A stretch of 8,303 nt of DNA from Bacillota bacterium (GTDB lineage Bacteria; Bacillota; Clostridia; Oscillospirales; Oscillospiraceae). The notes below the pieces were generated by a model. It saw only the letters and a list, made by a program, of their open reading frames with translations. It ran no database searches and was not told the DNA's origin. Below, in pieces: positions 1-4,569 of this stretch. A program made the translations under genes and the position numbers. Numbering within the stretch: the first letter of the stretch is position 1; each line of letters starts with the position of its first letter. The stretch spans positions 1 through 8,303 of the forward strand of contig JAJUHD010000115.1 in the NCBI GenBank assembly GCA_029268085.1. Reading direction: 5' to 3'.

Positions 1-327
1 ATAGTATACGTCGCCGATAAGCGGCGGCTCATCAGGATCGAAGCCCTCCGGTACTCTTCCTGAAATCATCTCGTTCTCCGTGGAATAAACGGCTATGTAA
101 GTGCTTGTCTGGATAAGATCAAGCTCGCTGTCCGGCTCATTAATGCCCTCTCCCAGCCGCAGTGCTTTGGCTGCCTGATCGGCCTTGGAAACCAGCTTAG
201 CCTCCATGTCTGTATACAAGTAGTTTGAAATAGCTATATACATTATAGGCAGCGTCGCAAAAAAAAGAATTAATAGAGCAATACTGTGCCAGAATATGAT
301 TTTCCACTTGATATTCAGGTTTTTCAT
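1..327 (-). CDS. Sensor histidine kinase, N-terminal part (runs off the window at base 1)
   Basis: Reading leftward from 327 there is an open frame of 109 codons with no stop before the window edge. It starts MKNLNIKWK, then a long hydrophobic segment (about residues 10-32, IIFWHSIALLILFF and onward), then a polar, acidic region (EAKLVSKADQAAKALRLGEG). This is the layout of a membrane sensor kinase: short cytoplasmic tail, first transmembrane helix, extracytoplasmic sensor region. HAMP, HisKA and ATPase domains would lie outside the window and are not seen. It follows the response regulator gene directly. An ATG at 328-330 overlaps the regulator's stop (TAATG), but AGGGAG at 333-338 is 5 nt from the ATG at 325-327 and only 2 nt from the first one, so 327 is preferred. 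The tight junction suggests translational coupling. The kinase call is mainly from context and topology; the signal sensed is unknown. Confidence 0.75.
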   Translation of the reverse strand, partial: MKNLNIKWKIIFWHSIALLILFFATLPIMYIAISNYLYTDMEAKLVSKADQAAKALRLGEGINEPDSELDLIQTSTYIAVYSTENEMISGRVPEGFDPDEPPLIGDVYY

Positions 328-329
328 CA

Positions 330-998
330 TTACTCCCTGACGATATATCCGCTGCCGCGTATCGTATTTATAAGTTTTTTGTCAAAACCGTCGTCAATCT
401 TTGCCCGTATATAGCGTATATAAACATCCACAATGTTCGAGGAACAGTCAAAGTCGTAGTTCCAGACGTGGTCGACGATCTGCGTCCTTGTGAGCAGGCG
501 GTTCTTGTTGCGCAGCAGGTATTCGAGGATGGCAAACTCCTTGCTTGTCAGCTCAATCTTTTTTCCCGCGCGGCTGACCTCATGGCTTGAGAGATCCATA
601 ACGAGATCGGCTATTGACAGTTCGTTTTTTCGCTCCGTTCCCTGACGGCGCATAAGGGCGCGGATCCGCGCCAGAAGCTCCTCCAGCGAAAACGGTTTGA
701 TCAGATAGTCGTCGGCGCCGAAATCAAGCCCCTTGACGCGGTCTTCAACAGTGTCCTTTGCCGTCAAAATAAGAACCGGAGTATGATTGCCGCTGTTGCG
801 CATATTTTTCAATATAGTAAGCCCGTCGATGCCGGGCAGCATGATATCCAAAACTATGCAGTCATACTCGCTCAGGGAGATGAGCAATTGTGCGTCACGT
901 CCGTTGTCGCAGGTATCGACGCTGTAGCCGGATTTTTCAATGCCCTTCGCAGTAGCAGTCAATATTGATTTGTCGTCTTCAACCAGTAGCAGTCTCAT
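330..998 (-). CDS. OmpR/PhoB-family DNA-binding response regulator
   Basis: A 222-aa two-domain regulator of usual family length. The receiver domain (about 1-115) has the acidic pair D8/D9, the phospho-acceptor D51 in IVLDIMLPG, T79 in ILTAKD and K101 in YLIKPF, so phosphorylation chemistry looks intact. The C-terminal winged-helix domain (about 125-222) has the typical LTSKEFAILEYLL and a closing IRGSGYIV motif. The start is set at the second in-frame ATG (998) because GAGG lies about 7 nt upstream of it, inside the earlier ATG codon at 1008-1010, which has no comparable site. It forms an operon with the downstream sensor kinase. It is divergent from the pilus operon and shares the 1.0-1.4 kb control region, so it could regulate that operon or itself. 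No known target site was recognised, and the symbol is left empty because the subfamily cannot be settled. Confidence 0.95.
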   Translation of the reverse strand: MRLLLVEDDKSILTATAKGIEKSGYSVDTCDNGRDAQLLISLSEYDCIVLDIMLPGIDGLTILKNMRNSGNHTPVLILTAKDTVEDRVKGLDFGADDYLIKPFSLEELLARIRALMRRQGTERKNELSIADLVMDLSSHEVSRAGKKIELTSKEFAILEYLLRNKNRLLTRTQIVDHVWNYDFDCSSNIVDVYIRYIRAKIDDGFDKKLINTIRGSGYIVRE

Positions 999-1020
999 AG
1001 TAAACCTCATGTTGATTTAT

Positions 1021-1036
1021 ACATTAAGATTAATGT
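1021..1036. promoter_or_regulatory. Perfect 7-2-7 palindrome over the -10 of the two-component promoter (candidate operator)
   Basis: ACATTAA-GA-TTAATGT is a perfect inverted repeat with a 2-nt centre. It covers the proposed -10 (1027-1032) and start region of the response regulator operon. A dimeric repressor bound here would block that promoter. OmpR-family regulators usually bind direct repeats, so self-regulation by the neighbouring regulator is possible but not implied. AT-rich palindromes can arise by chance. Confidence 0.4.
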
Positions 1037-1055
1037 TGCATAGCGTGATTGTCAA
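1027..1055 (-). promoter_or_regulatory. Putative sigma-A promoter of the two-component operon
   Basis: On the - strand a perfect -35 TTGACA (1050-1055) is followed after 17 nt by TAATCT (1027-1032) as a weak -10. Transcription would begin near 1020, giving a leader of about 20 nt before the response regulator start at 998. The -35 and the spacing are ideal; the -10 matches the consensus only partly, which fits a promoter that needs help or is regulated. Confidence 0.55.
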
Positions 1056-1160
1056 TATCAGACGAAAAAGAATGCCTAATTATATATAAAATTTTTTAAG
1101 TTTTTTAATTGCGCTTTAATTTTGCGTTGGTAAGCTTTAATTAGATTAGAAAAATCATCC
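1056..1160. other. AT-rich intergenic stretch between the divergent operons
   Basis: Strongly AT-rich, with TTTTTTAA repeated at 1092-1099 and 1101-1108 and further T-runs near 1115-1123. Such tracts often mark bent DNA or promoter upstream elements. No gene is seen. A convincing sigma-A promoter for the + strand riboswitch transcript was not found: TTGCGT (1122-1127) and TAGATT (1142-1147) resemble promoter boxes but are only 14 nt apart. The transcript must nevertheless start somewhere upstream of about 1215. Confidence 0.4.
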
Positions 1161-1216
1161 GCTTTCGGCGAAAGAATACCGATATCCTTAGCTGCAAGCA
1201 ACATAAATTCAACAAC

Positions 1217-1298
1217 GATAATAGCAAATTTACCGAAAGGTAAAGACGCAAAGCCATGGGGTCTAAGGTCTTCCGACTATGACAGCCCGGTTGCCGAA
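1217..1298 (+). ncRNA. Type I cyclic di-GMP riboswitch aptamer (GEMM-I)
   Basis: The segment matches the GEMM-I layout throughout. GCAAA (1224-1228) is followed by a 6-bp stem TTTACC/GGTAAA (1229-1234, 1239-1244) capped by a GAAA tetraloop (1235-1238), then the conserved joining segment GACGCAAAGCC (1245-1255). The second hairpin contains the tetraloop receptor TCTAAG (1262-1267) and TATGA (1278-1282), and the aptamer closes with GGTTGCC (1289-1295). The positions equivalent to ligand-contacting G20, A47 and C92 of the Vibrio Vc2 aptamer are G1224, A1251 and C1294, all conserved. A G at position 20 is the c-di-GMP form, whereas A at this place marks the cGAMP-sensing variants. The outer part of P1 is weak. 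It lies directly upstream of an intrinsic terminator and the first tad gene, so it should control transcription of the pilus operon. Confidence 0.93.
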
Positions 1299-1340
1299 TT
1301 GTTTTGATAGCTTTTTTGCTATTGCTCTGTTCGCGCACCG
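1288..1340 (+). promoter_or_regulatory. Predicted antiterminator helix linking aptamer P1 to the terminator
   Basis: Bases 1288-1299 (CGGTTGCCGAAT) can pair with 1329-1340 (GTTCGCACCG-type arm). Pairs are 1288-1290 with 1338-1340, 1292-1294 with 1335-1337, and 1295-1299 with 1329-1333, with single-base bulges at 1291 and 1334: ten Watson-Crick pairs plus one wobble. This uses the aptamer's closing strand, including C1294, and the 5' arm of the terminator, so it excludes both the ligand-bound fold and termination. The design implies that c-di-GMP binding favours termination. This is a hand fold without energy calculation. Confidence 0.6.
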
Positions 1341-1367
1341 TTTTGGCTGCCGAACAGAGATTTTTTA
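1325..1367 (+). terminator. Intrinsic terminator of the riboswitch expression platform
   Basis: A perfect 9-bp stem CTCTGTTCG (1325-1333) / CGAACAGAG (1351-1359) is extended inward by GCA/TGC and CC/GG pairs with small bulges. It is followed by ATTTTTTATTT (1360-1370). It ends about 25 nt before the prepilin peptidase start, so termination here would silence the operon from this promoter. Its 5' arm can alternatively pair with the 3' strand of the aptamer (see the antiterminator entry). Confidence 0.9.
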
Positions 1368-1391
1368 TTTAAATGATAAAAGAGTGATTTG

Positions 1392-2051
1392 ATGGATGAT
1401 TGTATCAAGGCCGCTTTTACGGCAGCGGGAATCGCTGCGGGCTTTCTGCTACCGGATATCGCACAGAAGCTGGCATTTAATAAATGCCAAAAAAAGGGAA
1501 AGACGCTTGTTCCCGACCGGCGCTATACAGGGTTACCTCTTAAGCTTTTACTCATGATGCTTAACGGGACCGCGTGGCTCATATCCTCGATCCTTTCGGA
1601 AAGCATTTTGGCAGCCGCCTTGGTATCCCTCCTGCTTACGTCGGCGGTTCTGATCGCTGTGACTGATCTTCGCCTGAGGATAATCCCGAATGAGCTGGTG
1701 CTGTTTATGGCGGCTTCGGGCTTGGCCTTTCAGTCCGTACGGTTCGGTTTTATAGCTTTGCTGACAACTCTTTTTAGCATGGCTGCAATGATGGTTCTTT
1801 TTTCCGCGGTCGCTGGTTTCACCGGCTTCGATAAGGTGGGCGCGGGAGATGTCAAGCTTGCGGGTGTGATGGGGCTTGCCCTCGGTTATCCCGGCATTAT
1901 CACAGGGCTAATTGTAATGAGCGCGGCGTTTCTCGCTTTTACCGCCGTCGGACTTTTCATAAAAAAGCTGACACTCAAGACAATGGTGCCGTTCGCCCCG
2001 TTCATGATGACAGGCATGGCCGTTGCCTTGCTATACATTATTCACTGTTAG
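1392..2051 (+). CDS. tadV: Prepilin peptidase, TadV/CpaA type (A24A aspartic protease)
   Basis: A 219-aa multi-pass membrane protein. The two catalytic aspartates of the family are present: D92 in VTDLRLRIIPNE and D153 in the GxGD motif GAGDVKLAG (150-158). It should cleave the leader of the Flp prepilin and of the TadE-type pseudopilin on the cytoplasmic side of the membrane. The N-terminal 60 residues hold a hydrophobic stretch and a basic, polar loop but no zinc-binding CxxC pairs, so the N-methylating domain of classical PilD is absent or degenerate, as is usual for Tad peptidases. AGAG (1381-1384) lies 7 nt before the ATG at 1392; a TTG at 1389 is also in frame but less likely. It is the first gene after the riboswitch terminator and so the one most directly controlled by it. 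An 87-nt gap separates it from the pilin gene. Confidence 0.92.
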   Translation: MDDCIKAAFTAAGIAAGFLLPDIAQKLAFNKCQKKGKTLVPDRRYTGLPLKLLLMMLNGTAWLISSILSESILAAALVSLLLTSAVLIAVTDLRLRIIPNELVLFMAASGLAFQSVRFGFIALLTTLFSMAAMMVLFSAVAGFTGFDKVGAGDVKLAGVMGLALGYPGIITGLIVMSAAFLAFTAVGLFIKKLTLKTMVPFAPFMMTGMAVALLYIIHC

Positions 2052-2068
2052 CGGACGCCCCATTCAAC

Positions 2069-2098
2069 TTGGGCATATGCCATTTCCGGTGGTATTAA
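2069..2098 (+). promoter_or_regulatory. Possible internal promoter for flp, with a palindrome in the spacer
   Basis: TTGGGC (2069-2074), an 18-nt spacer, then TATTAA (2093-2098) preceded by TG at 2090-2091, i.e. an extended -10 (TGGTATTAA). The start would be near 2105, leaving a leader of about 35 nt before the flp ATG. A perfect palindrome GGCATATGCC (2072-2081) lies in the spacer and could be an operator. The matches are moderate. If real, pilin transcription would partly escape the riboswitch. Confidence 0.35.
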
Positions 2099-2138
2099 AA
2101 TAAAAAGCAAAAAACAAAGACTATAGGGGGTTTTTCTA

Positions 2139-2297
2139 ATGAAAAAATTCATGGGTTGGCTCAAAAACGAAGAAAGCGGTCAGGGTATGGTCGAATACGG
2201 TCTGATCATCGGTCTGATGGCGGCAGTCATTATCGGCGCAATCGCAATTCTCGGTCCAAAGATCACTGCATTGTTCGACGGCATTAGTCTTACCTGA
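2139..2297 (+). CDS. flp: Flp-family type IVc major pilin (prepilin)
   Basis: A 52-aa protein starting MKKFMGWLKNEESG. The prepilin site is G14|Q15, giving a mature sequence QGMVEYGLIIG with Glu at +5 and Tyr at +6, the Flp signature. The mature pilin is only 38 aa, mostly one hydrophobic helix (LIIGLMAAVIIGAIAIL) with a short tail ending FDGISLT. After cleavage by the adjacent peptidase it would polymerise into the Tad pilus. AGGGGG (2125-2130) lies 8 nt upstream of the ATG, a very strong ribosome binding site fitting a major structural protein. It is the only pilin of this type in the window. It is followed by a strong stem-loop and may have its own promoter. The short length and exact signature make the call secure. 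Confidence 0.95.
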   Translation: MKKFMGWLKNEESGQGMVEYGLIIGLMAAVIIGAIAILGPKITALFDGISLT

Positions 2298-2306
2298 AAA
2301 ACGTGG

Positions 2307-2355
2307 AGAGGGCAAAGCAGGCTCAAGCTAAAAACCTGAGCCTGCCTTGCCCTCT
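2307..2355 (+). terminator. Long stem-loop after flp (attenuator or mRNA-stabilising hairpin)
   Basis: AGAGGGCAA (2307-2315) pairs with TTGCCCTCT (2347-2355). After one A/C mismatch, GCAGGCTCA (2317-2325) pairs with TGAGCCTGC (2337-2345): 18 bp in all, with an 11-nt loop. What follows is TTGTCAAAAAAGG, so there is no proper U-tract. It is probably a partial terminator or a 3' stabiliser of pilin mRNA rather than a full stop, since tadE starts 24 nt later in the same direction. It would explain high pilin and lower machinery expression from one transcript. Confidence 0.8.
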
Positions 2356-2378
2356 TTGTCAAAAAAGGCGGTGATGTC

Positions 2379-2765
2379 ATGCGGCTGAAAAGCGAAAAAG
2401 GACAGGCAACAGTAGAATTTGCGCTGGTGCTGCCCATACTTTTGCTGCTTCTCTGCGGCATCATAGACTTCGGCTGGGTGTTCGGAAATCAGCTTCTGGC
2501 CGAAAACGCGTCAAGGGAGGCCGCGAGATATACGGCTATACACTACTATGACAGCAGCGCAGATGATGATCAGGCGGCGGCGCAAGCCATAGTGGCGGCA
2601 AGAGCCCCGACAATCGACGCTCCTATCGTGACGCTTGCCATTTTGGGAGATACGGTCACCGTCAGCGTCAGCAGCAGCATAGATATTCTAACGCCGATAA
2701 TAGCGTCGATGTTTCCGGACGGGAAATACGCTGTGACGGCTCAGTGCACAATGAGGATTGAATAG
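2379..2765 (+). CDS. tadE: TadE-like minor pseudopilin
   Basis: A 128-aa protein with a short basic start (MRLKSEKG) and the cleavage-type site G8|QATVEFALVLP, with Glu at +5 and Phe at +6. A hydrophobic helix follows (about 15-35), then NQLLAENASREAARYTA, the conserved region after the TadE helix. The rest is a small extracytoplasmic domain. TadE and TadF are pseudopilins processed by the same peptidase as Flp and needed for pilus assembly. AGGCGGTGA upstream gives a plausible ribosome binding site. It lies just after the post-flp hairpin, and the next gene starts 34 nt after its stop. Size and motif fit the family; whether it corresponds to TadE or TadF of other systems cannot be decided. 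Confidence 0.9.
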   Translation: MRLKSEKGQATVEFALVLPILLLLLCGIIDFGWVFGNQLLAENASREAARYTAIHYYDSSADDDQAAAQAIVAARAPTIDAPIVTLAILGDTVTVSVSSSIDILTPIIASMFPDGKYAVTAQCTMRIE

Positions 2766-2799
2766 ATATTTAATTCCTCTGCTTAAAGGATTGATAAGT

Positions 2800-3795
2800 A
2801 TGCGAAAGCTCCTAAAAAAATTATGCGGGGAACAGGCTGGTTCGGTTTCGATAGTCGTTGCCGTATCAATGGTGGTGTTGATCGGAATATCGGGATTCGT
2901 GCTTGATACGGGGGTTTACTACAGCAAGGGAGCAAAGCTTCAGAACGCCCTTGATAGCGCGGTTCTCGCGGCCTCTCAGGAGCTTCCCGCGGACAGCGTA
3001 AGCTCTGCCGCGTGGGCTGCAGCGGAAAACGAAGCCATAAACTATGCCTCATTAAATGAATTTGAGATTACATCGGACGATCTGGAGCCCATTTATAAAA
3101 ACGGTAGCCCTGCGAATGGGATAATTGGGATTAGGGCGACAAAAACCGTTACGGTAGAATATAACTTTGCAAAGGTTCTCGGCGTAAATTCAGGCACGGT
3201 CACGCGTACGGCGTCGGCGGGGCTTTCACCTGCCGGAGGCGTCCGGGGAGCTATTCCGCTCTGTGTTTCCGATACAGGCTTATCCGAGGCGATTGCATCC
3301 GGAATAGTCAGAGGTCTGACGATAAAATGCAGTTCCGACACGGAGCTTATCGGCATCGACCCTTCCACCGCAAGCGGCTGGTTCGGCGCGGTAAGGTTTG
3401 AAGGCTCCGGCGCAAGCTTATACAGCGAGCTTCTCGCGAACGGCTATACAGGAGTGCTGACTGTCGGTCAGGTGCTGGAAATGGAAAGCGGCAATATGTC
3501 GGGGCCGACGTTGGATGGGTTTACGGAACGCGTTTCAAGATGTACGGACGGCTGTACCGCGGAGAGCTATCTGCCCGACTGTCCAAGACAGGTATATGTA
3601 CCAGTAATCCAAGTACTCCCGTCAAAACAGGTAAAAATCGTGGCTTTCGCCGCGTTCTTTCTTGAGGAGTGCGGCGGCAGCGGAAAGAACTCGTATATCA
3701 AGGCGACTTATTTAAAGAATATCACCCTGCCGGATACGGCTCCGGGAGCGAGCGGGCAGGACTTCGGACTCTATGTCAGCAAATTGCTGGGCTGA
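2800..3795 (+). CDS. tadG: TadG-like pilus assembly protein
   Basis: A 331-aa protein. The N-terminus is basic (MRKLLKKLCGEQAGS), followed by one transmembrane helix (about 17-36) and then LDTGVYYSKGAKLQNALDSAVLAASQEL, the hallmark of the putative Flp pilus-assembly TadE/G-like N-terminal domain. The sequence at the G-S position lacks the Glu+5 of true pseudopilins, so cleavage is doubtful. The large outer domain has six cysteines (C155, C177, C248, C252, C261, C291), three of them clustered around SRCTDGCTAESYLPDC, suggesting disulfides or metal binding outside the cell. No von Willebrand factor A motif was recognised. The ATG at 2800 is preferred because AAAGGA (2785-2790) lies 9 nt upstream; a longer frame from a TTG at 2758 overlaps tadE. 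It probably acts as an envelope-anchored accessory factor of the pilus. Confidence 0.85.
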   Translation: MRKLLKKLCGEQAGSVSIVVAVSMVVLIGISGFVLDTGVYYSKGAKLQNALDSAVLAASQELPADSVSSAAWAAAENEAINYASLNEFEITSDDLEPIYKNGSPANGIIGIRATKTVTVEYNFAKVLGVNSGTVTRTASAGLSPAGGVRGAIPLCVSDTGLSEAIASGIVRGLTIKCSSDTELIGIDPSTASGWFGAVRFEGSGASLYSELLANGYTGVLTVGQVLEMESGNMSGPTLDGFTERVSRCTDGCTAESYLPDCPRQVYVPVIQVLPSKQVKIVAFAAFFLEECGGSGKNSYIKATYLKNITLPDTAPGASGQDFGLYVSKLLG

Positions 3796-3824
3796 ACGGG
3801 ATTGCACACAGGGGGGTTCGCGTT

Positions 3825-4556
3825 ATGAAAAAAGTAAGGATACTTGCTCTCGTTTCGGCTGCCGCGACAGCCCTGCTCCTCTTCATCTTTTTAAACTCGC
3901 TGTCAAAGCCGGCGGACACCGACACAGCGAACATCATTGTCGCGGCCTCAGATATTCCGGCTGATACGCTGATTACAGCCGCAATGGTAAAGATGGTACA
4001 GCTTCCGGCGGAAGCTGTCGTCGCCGGAGCAATTTCCGATCAGGGGGAGATTGTCGGGAAAATCTCAAATACCGAGATTTTCGCAGGAGAACAGATTTTA
4101 AGAGCAAAACTTATCTCAACAGGAGAATCCGGAAGTAAAACACTTGCCTACGCAATTGAACCGGGCATGCGCGCAATCTCTATCGCCGTTGATGAGACCG
4201 CAGGACTTGCTTATATGATCGCACCCGGAGACCGCGTCGATATAATAGGAGAATTCCTTGGCAGAGAGCCGTCAGGAACAGAAGAAACGGAAGACACCAT
4301 CAAGATTTCGCACACCGTTTTAGTACTTGAAAACATCACTGTTCTCGCCGTGGACAATGTTCTTGATGAGGACGGCAAAATAAGCAGCGACAAGCCGGCT
4401 TACACAACGCTGACCCTTCAGGTAACCCCGAAACAGGCTTTGGAACTCAGCGAGGCGGAGTTTGAAGGACAGCTCCGTGCGGTTTTAAGGTCCCCTGTGG
4501 ATACGGAAGTAACAGGCAAGTCGAGCGTTACGCTCAACGACATCATGGTAAAATAA
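3825..4556 (+). CDS. cpaB: CpaB/RcpC-family Flp pilus assembly protein (SAF domain)
   Basis: A 243-aa protein with an N-terminal transmembrane anchor or signal segment (ILALVSAAATALLLFIFL, about 6-23). A SAF-type region follows (about 36-96) with the typical IIVAASDIPADTLITAAMVK and IFAGEQILRAKL. The C-terminal RcpC/CpaB-like part contains GMRAISIAVDETAGLAYMI and APGDRVDIIG (133-142). In Gram-negative systems CpaB works next to the secretin; SAF domains bind glycans or peptides, so here it may contact the cell wall. The start at 3825 has GGGGGG (3811-3816) 8 nt upstream. An in-frame extension back to 3669 overlaps tadG and encodes no family sequence. No secretin gene follows it, in contrast to the cpaB-cpaC order of proteobacteria. 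Confidence 0.92.
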   Translation: MKKVRILALVSAAATALLLFIFLNSLSKPADTDTANIIVAASDIPADTLITAAMVKMVQLPAEAVVAGAISDQGEIVGKISNTEIFAGEQILRAKLISTGESGSKTLAYAIEPGMRAISIAVDETAGLAYMIAPGDRVDIIGEFLGREPSGTEETEDTIKISHTVLVLENITVLAVDNVLDEDGKISSDKPAYTTLTLQVTPKQALELSEAEFEGQLRAVLRSPVDTEVTGKSSVTLNDIMVK

Positions 4557-4569
4557 GCGGCGGTGCAAG

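Noticed and set aside
1217..1298. Reading the aptamer as a 3',3'-cGAMP-sensing GEMM-Ib variant
   Set aside because: The position equivalent to Vc2 nucleotide 20 is G (1224), the c-di-GMP form; the cGAMP variants carry A there.
1141..1338. 65-codon open frame on the - strand in the intergenic region
   Set aside because: It lies antisense over the riboswitch aptamer and terminator, shows no family features, and the RNA structure explains the sequence.
1373..1387. Tiny frame ATG ATA AAA GAG TGA just after the terminator
   Set aside because: Four codons, no clear ribosome binding site, most likely chance.
1389..1391. TTG start for the prepilin peptidase
   Set aside because: The adjacent ATG at 1392 has suitable spacing from AGAG and is the more usual start.
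2307..2365. Calling the post-flp hairpin a full rho-independent terminator ending the operon
   Set aside because: There is no U-tract after the stem (TTGTCAAAAAA), and tadE begins 24 nt downstream in the same direction.
2180..2464. 94-codon - strand frame across flp and tadE
   Set aside because: Antisense to the Flp pilin gene and the hairpin; no recognisable protein features.
2758..2799. TTG-started N-terminal extension of tadG
   Set aside because: Overlaps the tadE end; the ATG at 2800 has a good ribosome binding site and begins the family's typical basic N-terminus.
3669..3824. 52-residue N-terminal extension of cpaB
   Set aside because: It is in a shifted frame inside tadG; the ATG at 3825 follows GGGGGG and begins a proper membrane segment.
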